Assembly: GCF_009870125.1 (NCBI RefSeq)
Contig: NC_046679.1
Span: 28,148,001 to 28,212,000 of the forward strand
Length of the DNA stretch: 64,000 nt
Direction of reading: 5' to 3'
DNA from: Drosophila pseudoobscura
Lineage: Eukaryota > Arthropoda > Insecta > Diptera > Drosophilidae
Every line of letters begins with the position of its first letter. The first letter of the stretch is position 1. Shown piece after piece: positions 10,567-17,259 of the stretch. The notes beneath the pieces are model-generated. The model made no database searches. It saw only the letters and a program-made list of their open reading frames with translations, and had not been told where the DNA came from. The position numbers and the translations under genes were made by a program.

Positions 10567-12027
10567 ATGCCGATACGCCAGCGCAAGTCCCTGACAAATA
10601 AAAACAGCGATACCGGCACGGACGCCGCGCAGCCGCAGCCCCCTCCGGTCAAAAGGATGCGCATTGCTTTCCAGGCAATGGGCATACCCAAGCGACGCCA
10701 GACTGTGGGCACGGTGCTGGTATGCGGCACGGGCGACTTCGGGCAGCTTGGCTTGGGTGAGGATATCCAGGAGCGGAGGCGCCTTGCAGTGGTGGAGAGC
10801 ATCCCAGGTCCTGTGGACGTTTGTGCCGGTGGCATGCACAGCCTCGTGCTGACGCAGAGTGGCGACATCTACTCGTTCGGCTGCAACGACGAGGGCGCCT
10901 TGGGGCGAGACACCAGCGAGGAAGGCAGCGAGTCGCTGCCCGATCTGGTCCGTTTGCCCGGCAAGGCGGTGCGCATCTCGGTGGGAGACTCGCACTCCGC
11001 TTGCTTACTGGAGGACGGCAGCGTCTATGCTTGGGGATCGTTCCGCGACTCGCACGGAAACATGGGCCTGACCATTGAGGGCAACAAGCGCGTACCCGAA
11101 AATCTTTTGGCGGGAACTGTCTGCTGCAGCATCGCCTCGGGCTCCGATCACTTGGTCATATTAACCACCATGGGAAAAGTGTACACGATCGGATGCGCTG
11201 AGCAGGGCCAGCTGGGACGCATTTCAGAGCGTTCAGTGGGCGGAGATGGTGAGCTTTTTTCCCCCACATACCATACCTATGCATGTGTCTTCCGAAACTA
11301 CTTCCCTTACATTCCACCAGGTCGCCGTGGCAAGTGCGATTTGCTGCAACCGAACCAGTTGATCGTGCATGGAAGCAAGCCGTTCGAGGCCATATGGGCC
11401 ACAAATTACTGCACGTTCCTTCGGGAATCCCAAACAGAAACTATTTGGGCCGTCGGCTTGAACAACTTCAAGCAGCTGGCCTGCGATAAAGATGTGATTC
11501 GGATTTTACATCCGATTAGGACTTCTCTTAAGCAGATCAATCAGATCTGTGGTGGCACACAACATACACTGTTTCTGAAGAATGATCAACGATGCTATGT
11601 CGTTGGTCGGCCAGAGTATGGACGCCTGGGACTGGGCAGCCAGCAGGACGTGGTGGCCGAATTAACGCCCACTATTAATCTCCCTGCCAATATCGTCCAC
11701 GTGGGATGTGGCGATATCTCTTCATATGCCATCACCGAAGATGGCAAGCTATATGCCTGGGGCATGGGCAACAGCTACCAGCTGGGTGTGGGCGACGACC
11801 ATGATCAACTGGAGCCGGCCCTTGTCGGAGGCAAGAGTATCCAAAACCGGAAGATGCTGCTTGCATCGGGCGGTGGCCATCACGCTCTGTTTTTGGGCGA
11901 GGCTGATGCAAAGGAGCAAGAGGAAGACAACACGGACAACACTCCTCTTGCCTCTTCTACTATAATCGAGGAAACTCCACCAAACGAGTTGACTGCCCCC
12001 GAATCCAATTCGGTTTTGACCGCATAG
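10567..12027 (+). CDS. Rcc1: RCC1-type Ran guanine nucleotide exchange factor
   Basis: Seven-bladed RCC1 propeller protein: chromatin-bound GEF that loads Ran with GTP in the nucleus. Exons 10567-11248 and 11321-12027 give 462 residues. The start MPIRQRKSLTNK has an AAAA context and a basic histone-binding-like tail with a Lys/Arg cluster. The repeats run from about residue 47 (LVCGTGDFGQLGLGED) through GGMHSLVL, DSHSACLLEDG, AWGSFRDSHGNMGL and CAEQGQLGR to GGGHHALFLG at about 435, then a short acidic/Thr-rich tail. From memory the D. melanogaster protein (BJ1) is about 547 residues and maps to 3L, whereas the neighbours here map to 3R 96E. This copy may therefore be a relocated orthologue or an extra paralogue. 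Fold assignment is certain; orthology is not. Confidence 0.92.
   Translation: MPIRQRKSLTNKNSDTGTDAAQPQPPPVKRMRIAFQAMGIPKRRQTVGTVLVCGTGDFGQLGLGEDIQERRRLAVVESIPGPVDVCAGGMHSLVLTQSGDIYSFGCNDEGALGRDTSEEGSESLPDLVRLPGKAVRISVGDSHSACLLEDGSVYAWGSFRDSHGNMGLTIEGNKRVPENLLAGTVCCSIASGSDHLVILTTMGKVYTIGCAEQGQLGRISERSVGGDGELFSPTYHTYACVFRNYFPYIPPGRRGKCDLLQPNQLIVHGSKPFEAIWATNYCTFLRESQTETIWAVGLNNFKQLACDKDVIRILHPIRTSLKQINQICGGTQHTLFLKNDQRCYVVGRPEYGRLGLGSQQDVVAELTPTINLPANIVHVGCGDISSYAITEDGKLYAWGMGNSYQLGVGDDHDQLEPALVGGKSIQNRKMLLASGGGHHALFLGEADAKEQEEDNTDNTPLASSTIIEETPPNELTAPESNSVLTA
11249..11320 (+). other. RCC1 intron (72 bp, frame-open)
   Basis: GTGAGC donor and TTCCACCAG acceptor; splicing gives SVGGDGRRGKCDLL, matching the RCC1 family. 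The intron is 24 codons long with no stop in frame, so retention would add a 24-residue insert between blades rather than truncate. Confidence 0.9.
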
Positions 12028-12205
12028 AGCAGCTTTTACCATTATCCTACTTAAGTTTTCCTAAAAAACCTACAACACCATCACGGAAAACACCACAAAC
12101 ACTGCCAATGGATCTAAGATCTACGAAAATTATTTGATGTTAAAATTTGTTTTTTTATAATATTTGATTTCCGTGTGCATCTTACCAGTTCCTTTATGTT
12201 ATTCT

Positions 12206-12211
12206 AATAAA
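12206..12211 (+). terminator. Candidate RCC1 polyadenylation signal
   Basis: AATAAA about 180 bp after the RCC1 stop codon, followed by a T/GT-containing stretch. This is the first canonical hexamer downstream. Confidence 0.6.
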
Positions 12212-12468
12212 CAAACTGATTTAGAGTAAACAAAAAATGAAAGAAGTTTCGATTTTTTTGGCTTCGTAATGCTTTCAGGCTTATGATACTGCTGTGGGAT
12301 CTTCTAGGAAACTTCTAATGGAAGAAAAATATAGTAGATTGAGTAATAGACCATTTAAAGCCGTCTCTGGATATGGGATGCTGCAGAAAGGAACGTAGAA
12401 GAGATTTGTGGAATCTTTTGGAATACTCTTAACGATAAGGAACAGGCACAGCTTATGATATAGGATAG

Positions 12469-12476
12469 GATAGGAT
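12469..12476 (+). repeat. Target-site duplication, left copy
   Basis: GATAGGAT directly abuts the left terminal inverted repeat. The identical octamer abuts the right terminus. Confidence 0.8.
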
Positions 12477-12634
12477 GGGGTAGCGACATATCTCCGACGA
12501 CATATCTCCGCCGATCCACAAACGACATATCTCCGCGCGAAATTATGTCGTTTTAAAGCGACATACCTCCGCGCGGAGATATGTCGTTTGTGACACGGCG
12601 GAGATATGTCGTTTCGAAACGACTTAAGTCCGCC
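12477..12634. repeat. Left terminal array of MULE-like element
   Basis: About eight direct and inverted copies of CGACATATCTCCG-like units, including a long palindrome centred on CCGCGCGG near 12573. The order mirrors the right array in inverted orientation, including the shared TTTGTGACACGGCGGAGATA block. Confidence 0.85.
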
Positions 12635-12833
12635 AGAAAATAATTAACTTATATTTATATTATATATATTTATATATTTATAATATTATATTATTATATT
12701 ATTATATTTTTTTGACAGCATTTCCTTTTATAACATAATTTTATTGAAATTAAAAAATGTGCAATAGTCCAAATACACAGAAATCATAATAGCAGTTTTC
12801 TTAAATTTTTTCGTTCTTAACTTACACAAGTTA

Positions 12834-13030
12834 ATTATAAATAAAAACATTGCGTATGGCCTCTTCGACTTCTTGGTTGCAACTTGGACATTTTGGCTTT
12901 ATATTTTCATTTTCTTCCAAGTCGTTTTTTTCTTTGCAAAGTGCGTTTGACAGAGTCATAATTTATTTCAATCTCCGCTTCACCTCTTGTTTTCCTAATT
13001 AATTGAATAGAAAAATAATACATCAGTCTG
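12834..13030 (-). pseudogene. Decayed transposase remnant (frameshifted)
   Basis: On the minus strand one frame reads IRKTRGEAEIEINYDSVKRT followed by LQRKKRLGRK and a stop. A one-base shift in an A-run near 12925 switches it into an open frame continuing LEENENIKPKCPSCNQEV and ending at a TAA near 12834. The VKRTLQRK motif resembles the segment between the FLYWCH finger and the transposase core of MULE proteins. I read it as the broken continuation of the FLYWCH ORF, separated from it by nested insertions. Too short for a firm family call. Confidence 0.5.
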
Positions 13031-13104
13031 TGTGCATTTCTTGTCTGCTCGCATGCACATACATACATACATGTACACCTACATATGTACATATGTATGT
13101 ACAT

Positions 13105-13378
13105 CAGGGGACGGCACGGCCAATGCTCGCAGACGGACTTCGAAACTAGCATTTACCGGTCAAAAACCGAGCGACGACCAAAGTCTCGCAAACGGACTTA
13201 AAGCAAGAAACACCGGATCACGTAATAGAACATGAACGATCATGTCAAACTGCGACCCGGCACAACGCGTTTGTAACAGTGGTCGGCAGCAACACAATAA
13301 TACTTTTTGTTTTAGTTTGACTTCTGTCAACGCACACAAACGCAATGTAATGTGTGCGTGCCGACCGCTGAAGTATAT
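13105..13378. mobile_element. Possible small hAT-like inverted-repeat insertion
   Basis: Contains CAGTGGTCGGCAGCAACAC at 13277 and its imperfect inverse GTGTGCGTGCCGACCGCTG ending at 13370. A related CAGGGGACGGCACGG block starts at 13105. CAGNGGTCGGCA ends are common in hAT MITEs. ATGTACAT flanks both sides (13097-13104 and 13379-13386), but the surrounding ATGTACAT-rich DNA makes this weak as a target duplication. Confidence 0.3.
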
Positions 13379-13387
13379 ATGTACATA

Positions 13388-13793
13388 TAGTGCCTCACAG
13401 CTTAAATGAACCAGAGCACTTTTCAAACTTCAAACCCCTGTAAAAATCAATTGAGCAGTCCTATAACAAAAATTTTAATACAATTCTGTTAAGATTTTAC
13501 TTATCTTACCAACCAAAAAAAAGAGTTCGATATTCTTCTCCGTTACCCCGCAAAAATGAAAAAAACAAAATGCGCACTAGAAAACACCTTCTCTTTGAAC
13601 AAAATAAGCTGTGGGGTGGAAAAAGGCAGTATTTTTGTTATTTATTATTTAAAACGTCTTAGAAAAATGTTAAAAAATATAAGAAGTTCGTTTTGTTTGT
13701 CATTTGATTTTCATTGGTAAGTTTGATGGTTTAGAAGTTATGAAAATTTTAAATTTTTAACGTGCTTTGGTTCATTTAAGCTGTGAGCCACTG
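13388..13793. mobile_element. Nested Tc1/mariner-like MITE
   Basis: A 406-bp AT-rich insertion with ~30-bp terminal inverted repeats. The left is TAGTGCCTCACAGCTTAAAT followed by GAACCAGAGCAC. The reversed right end is CAGTGGCTCACAGCTTAAAT followed by GAACCAAAGCAC. TA dinucleotides flank it on both sides (13386-13387 and 13794-13795). A CAGTG start and TA target fit Tc1/mariner. No transposase ORF, so it is a miniature element inserted in the larger MULE-like element. Confidence 0.7.
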
Positions 13794-13850
13794 TACAAAC
13801 ATATGTAGCAAGGCAGTATGTATTATTAAAATTTCAATTAATATATTAAC

Positions 13851-14192
13851 TTACTCAGCAAGAACATCATTGAATACTTTTTTGGTGTCGAAATTGCTAT
13901 TATTTTCGCACTTCAGTTTTATTTCACTAAGAGCACTGATTTTTTTCATTTCATCACTCTGAGGGCCATGGCTATGCACAACATATTCAGGATTTGAGTA
14001 AACTCTAGATTTGTCTGAACTTAAATAAACTCTGGCTTTACAGAATTTAACTCGGCACACATATGTGGTTTCGCCTAGTTTTAATTGTTTGTTTTTTACA
14101 TAAATTTGTTGCTCGAATAATGAAAACAACAGTAACGAGCAGCCCGCTCGGCTTCCTTCTCTGAATTCAAATTTAATATTTTCGTAGTCCAT
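13851..14192 (-). CDS. FLYWCH zinc-finger protein fragment of transposon
   Basis: A 113-residue ORF starts at ATG 14192 (MDYENIKFEFREGSRAG). The frame stays open upstream to 14333, but that part is not domain-like. A FLYWCH-type finger covers roughly residues 10-80: hydrophobic LLLFSLF, aromatic/basic QIYVKNK, Cys in TTYVCRVKFCKARV and the His pair in EYVVHSHGP. FLYWCH fingers supply DNA binding in many animal MULE transposases and in host genes derived from them. The ORF stops at 13851 just where the nested MITE region begins; the KRTLQRK remnant further along suggests it once continued. Intact and open, but expression is unknown. Confidence 0.65.
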   Translation of the reverse strand: MDYENIKFEFREGSRAGCSLLLFSLFEQQIYVKNKQLKLGETTYVCRVKFCKARVYLSSDKSRVYSNPEYVVHSHGPQSDEMKKISALSEIKLKCENNSNFDTKKVFNDVLAE

Positions 14193-14670
14193 TCTTACTG
14201 TCTGAGCAACCGAATCGGAATGAATGCAGCAGAATAATGCGGCATATTTTTGGCGCGCGCCTCGCACGCTTTGCCTATTGCACAGAAAAAAATATTCTAT
14301 AACATTATATTCTATGCACATGTTTAAAAACAATAAATTATCTACATATTACATATTAAATAATACGTTTATATTACATTAAATACAACACGGCATTCTT
14401 TAACAATTTTTGTTTAATGAAATTAACTTCCTAATAAAAACGCTGTTCATAAATTATGCAGTAGCTATATTTGCTCAATTAAGACAATATTTTTTACGGT
14501 GCATTTACAGTTAGGTAACCAGCTAAAGATAAAGAGTATGTGCGAGAGGGACAGAAAATCAGTCAGAACATGTCGTTGGGCGCTGTGTAGCCACTGCAAA
14601 TTTATTTGTTCCTTTTGTTTGTTTTTTTTGTATTTTTTGATGGTGTATCGGCATAATTTGCTCAAAATCG

Positions 14671-14875
14671 CTGCGCGGAGATATGTCGCTTCTAAGCGTC
14701 ATAGCTCCGCGCGGAGATATGTCGTTTGTGACACGGCGGAGATATGTCGTTTCAAAACGTCATATCTCCGAGCGGAGATATGACGCTTTCAAACGACATA
14801 AGAAAAAAAGCGACATAATTCCGCCGGCAAAATGTACTGGGCGGAGACATGTCGTCGGAGATATGACGCTATGCC
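14671..14875. repeat. Right terminal array of MULE-like element
   Basis: Eight or nine GGAGATATGTCG/CGACATATCTCC units arranged as palindromes, longer than the left array, and ending GTCGGAGATATGACGCTATGCC. Confidence 0.85.
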
Positions 14876-14883
14876 GATAGGAT
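14876..14883 (+). repeat. Target-site duplication, right copy
   Basis: GATAGGAT directly follows the right terminal inverted repeat and is identical to 12469-12476. The left copy sits in a GATAG-rich stretch, which slightly weakens the inference. Confidence 0.8.
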
Positions 14884-15106
14884 TGGATATAGGATTCTGT
14901 ACAAAGGAACGTAGCGTATCTTTTGCGGAACTTCTAATGCAAGATAATGACACAGAATTTGGGCTATTGGCAGTGGCTATATGTAGACATGGATCCGTTT
15001 ACAATGCCAAAAAAAAACCTTCTTATAGACTACTACAAAACAGTACGAATATGCCTGGAATCCACAAGGTTTTATAGATATACAAACATTTATTTTCCGT
15101 GTAGTG

Positions 15107-15112
15107 TTTATT
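15107..15112 (-). terminator. MED28 polyadenylation signal
   Basis: TTTATT on the plus strand, AATAAA on the minus strand, 56 bp past the MED28 stop. Confidence 0.7.
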
Positions 15113-15168
15113 GAACTATTAAAATTACAAACTAGAAACCCCCGCTTGCCCATTGATTGCGCCACTCC

Positions 15169-15741
15169 TCACTTGGGCGGCAGCTTGCCCATCATGCGGA
15201 GCTGCTGCATTTGCTGGGCCTGCAGCATATGCTGTTGTCCCGGTGGCATAGGGCCCACGGGCGACATGCCACCTGGTGGCATGCCCGGCATCAGGCCAGG
15301 ACGTGGTGGCACCCCACCACCCATGGGCTGTTGCATGCCGGAGGGGCCCTGCAGCATGCCGGGATTGATGGGCGGCGTCGGACGATTGTGGACGCCCTGT
15401 TGGATGTCGGAGAGACAGGCCTTCCACTCCTCCAGACGATTGTAGTGCTTCTGCAGGAGCGCCTCCTTGCGTTGGATCTCAATGCTGAGATCTTGGTTCT
15501 CGTCCTTGATCAGCATATAGGGCTTGAGGGTGGACACGAGGAAACGTTTCTGTAGGAAAAATGCCTCCATTTGGCGGGCCACATCGATGAAGCGATTTGT
15601 TGTCTTTTGCACTTCCAGTTCGATTTCCTCTTTGTTGGTGCCAGAGTTTGGCTCCTGTTTTGTCAGTGATAGCAGGCAGGACTGGAATGCTTCCTCGAAC
15701 TCGTCCATCAGGTTTCCACTGCCAGGATCGTTCTGGGCCAT
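15169..15741 (-). CDS. MED28: MED28, Mediator complex subunit 28
   Basis: Mediator head-module-associated subunit linking activators to RNA polymerase II. Single exon, 190 residues, starting MAQNDPGSGNLMDEFEEAFQ. The helical MED28 domain covers about residues 10-115, with EVQKTTNRFIDVARQMEAFF, LKPYMLIKDENQDLS and LQKHYNRLEEWKACLSDIQQ matching the fly protein almost residue for residue. A Pro/Gly/Met/Gln-rich tail (about 120-190) ends LQAQQMQQLRMMGKLPPK. It is divergent from the neugrin gene, 375 bp apart, and the shared interval contains a dispersed repeat. An AATAAA lies shortly after the stop. Assignment is secure. Confidence 0.97.
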   Translation of the reverse strand: MAQNDPGSGNLMDEFEEAFQSCLLSLTKQEPNSGTNKEEIELEVQKTTNRFIDVARQMEAFFLQKRFLVSTLKPYMLIKDENQDLSIEIQRKEALLQKHYNRLEEWKACLSDIQQGVHNRPTPPINPGMLQGPSGMQQPMGGGVPPRPGLMPGMPPGGMSPVGPMPPGQQHMLQAQQMQQLRMMGKLPPK

Positions 15742-16116
15742 GATTTAAGCGGATTTTTTATGCGTATTTAGAAAATTTGCCGGTCCACCAGTGTGACGAC
15801 TCGATAAGAAATCGAACTTAGCCCACTTAAGCCCCCTCTATTTAAACAGTTGAACGTCTTGAGGTAAATGGCGGCAAATATTACTGATTGAAAATTCTTC
15901 TTGTCGATCCATGCTATATTTCCTCTGAACTTAAAAAAAACACGATTTCGTTCACCTGAACTGCGCTAAAATTTCAAACATGTTTATTATTTTCAGTGGA
16001 ATATTAAAATACCCTTGGATTACAATGGGTTAATCATTGGTGGAATTGGTGGTTTGCATGCGTGCATGCCGCTGTTTATATAAACAAATGAGTTTTAAAT
16101 TAAATTGATATTTAAA
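15742..16116. promoter_or_regulatory. Shared MED28/neugrin promoter region
   Basis: The 375-bp interval between two divergent starts must hold both promoters. Most of it is a ~220-bp sequence repeated in inverted orientation at 20641-20860. It includes a CGATAAGAAATCGA palindrome-like motif near 15802. TATA and start-site positions are not evident. Confidence 0.6.
15800..16018 (+). repeat. Dispersed ~210-bp repeat, copy A
   Basis: Aligns by eye with the reverse complement of 20641-20845 over its whole length. Shared blocks include CGATAAGAAATCGAA, TTAGCCCACT, GGAGGTAAATGGCGG (A copy GAGGTAAATGGCGG), CACCTGAAC..CGCTAAAAT and AATACCC..TTGG. Copy A has about 18 extra bases in the middle. No ORF; possibly a short transposable element or a duplicated promoter segment. 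Confidence 0.75.
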
Positions 16117-17202
16117 ATGGCTTCCCGGATGGTTCAACGCTGTCTGCACACTGCACAGAGCTGCCTGAGGGCTCGCGTACCCCGTCGGGCCAATCCCGGC
16201 CTTGGCTATCAGCTGCAACAGCTACAGGAACACGAACGACCCACAGCGAGGACCGAAGCTAGCGAGGATTATGCTGATCTGGAATCGGATTTCATGGACG
16301 TACAGAAGACACATCGACAGCACGAGGCGCAACAGCAGGCGCAGCGCGATCGTGTGCGTCAGCTTATGATCAAACACAAGTATTTTCGCGATGTAAAGCT
16401 GCCCAATTTGCTGCTCCATGCGGAAAAGGAGCAGATGCGTCTGCTGCACGAACAGCGACCGGATGAATGGACCATCGAACGTCTGGCCGAGAGCTTTCCG
16501 GCCACCCCGGAGATCGTCCAGAAGGTGTTGCGCGCCAAGTGGCGACCGAGGAATGTGACCAGGATTCGTGCCCATGACGAGAGCGTCATGAAGAACTGGC
16601 AGCAGCTGCGGCAAGGAAAATGTGAGGTGGCCATACCCTCGGCTTTTCTGCAGCACTTGGAGAAGTTCTCGGAGCGACGACAGCAGGACTTGAAGCAACT
16701 GAAGCCGGAGGAATGGCCCACACGGCCGGCACTCCCAGTGCCGCAGGGAAACGAGTTCCGGCAGCTTCTGGGAAGTGGAACTAAGAGCAAAGAGGACCGT
16801 AACCCTCCCCAGCTACCTTCAGGCTATGCTGCTCCACCCGCAGCAGCAGAAGATGAAACCTATTTGCTGGACAAAGTCCGCAATAAGCGAAAGATGCGTC
16901 TGCAGGAGCTCAAGGAGCTGCAGCTTGTTCCCGCCGTGGCAGAGGAGGCGCCGCCCCAACCGTCGCCCAGCAATCCCAGTGGCACGGGTTTCCTCTCCAG
17001 CTACGTGCAAAAGTTCGAGAGCAGCGAGATTGTCATCAGTGCAGCGGATCAGCAACGCTACGAGATGACAAAAGTCAAGGATCGCATTGTGATACCACGA
17101 AAACTGCATCGTGCGGGAGCCACGTACCGCGTGGAGGATGCCTACTACGATGATGACGGAGAGCTGCTCTATCGCGTCCCAGGCATGAAGGGTGGTGTCT
17201 GA
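16117..17202 (+). CDS. Neugrin homologue, mitochondrial
   Basis: 361-residue single-exon protein of the neugrin family. Human NGRN acts in the mitochondrial 16S rRNA pseudouridylation module, so a role in mitochondrial ribosome assembly is inferred. The N-terminus MASRMVQRCLHTAQSCLRAR is Arg/Ser/Leu-rich without acidic residues, a likely mitochondrial targeting sequence. The family's helix-turn-helix-like core is at about 90-155: KHKYFRDVKLPNLLLHAEKE followed by QMRLLHEQRPDEWTIERLAE and SFPATPEIVQKVLRAKW. The C-terminal half is low in recognisable motifs and ends YRVEDAYYDDDGELLYRVPG. It is divergent from MED28 and convergent with Vps33B, whose stop lies only 57 bp away. An in-frame upstream codon set (from 16105) has no better start. 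No exact fly gene symbol is recalled. Confidence 0.88.
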   Translation: MASRMVQRCLHTAQSCLRARVPRRANPGLGYQLQQLQEHERPTARTEASEDYADLESDFMDVQKTHRQHEAQQQAQRDRVRQLMIKHKYFRDVKLPNLLLHAEKEQMRLLHEQRPDEWTIERLAESFPATPEIVQKVLRAKWRPRNVTRIRAHDESVMKNWQQLRQGKCEVAIPSAFLQHLEKFSERRQQDLKQLKPEEWPTRPALPVPQGNEFRQLLGSGTKSKEDRNPPQLPSGYAAPPAAAEDETYLLDKVRNKRKMRLQELKELQLVPAVAEEAPPQPSPSNPSGTGFLSSYVQKFESSEIVISAADQQRYEMTKVKDRIVIPRKLHRAGATYRVEDAYYDDDGELLYRVPGMKGGV

Positions 17203-17206
17203 ATCT

Positions 17207-17212
17207 TTTATT
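17207..17212 (-). terminator. Vps33B polyadenylation signal
   Basis: TTTATT on plus, AATAAA on minus, 48 bp beyond the Vps33B stop and just downstream of the neugrin stop. Confidence 0.6.
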
Positions 17213-17234
17213 AAAAAATATAAATTGTATATAA

Positions 17235-17240
17235 AATAAA
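17235..17240 (+). terminator. Neugrin polyadenylation signal
   Basis: AATAAA 33 bp after the neugrin stop and 20 bp before the Vps33B stop on the other strand. The two convergent 3' UTRs probably overlap. Confidence 0.65.
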
Positions 17241-17259
17241 GATATCTGTGAGAAATTCT

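Larger units (their letters stand above)
12477..14875 (-). mobile_element. Mutator-like (MULE) DNA transposon with palindromic terminal arrays
   Basis: A 2,399-bp element is bracketed by an 8-bp direct repeat, GATAGGAT (12469-12476 and 14876-14883). Its ends are imperfect inverted repeats. The left begins GGGGTAGCGACATATCTCCG and the reversed right end GGCATAGCGTCATATCTCCG. Each end continues as an array of short palindromic units built on CGACATATCTCCG (about 12477-12634 and 14671-14875). The inside carries a FLYWCH zinc-finger ORF and a decayed minus-strand coding remnant ending in a KRTLQRK motif, both typical of MULE transposases in animals. No intact transposase core is present, so it is non-autonomous or decayed. 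Smaller inverted-repeat elements are nested in it. Class is inferred from the FLYWCH domain plus target-site length; hAT and P also make 8-bp duplications. Confidence 0.8.

Noticed and set aside
11249..11320. RCC1 as one uninterrupted ORF including the 72 bp
   Set aside because: The inserted 24 residues break a conserved GDGRRGK junction and both ends are canonical splice sites.
12477..12634. Palindrome array as CRISPR or a protein-binding operator array
   Set aside because: Eukaryotic context, inverted counterpart at 14671-14875, and flanking target-site duplication identify it as transposon termini.
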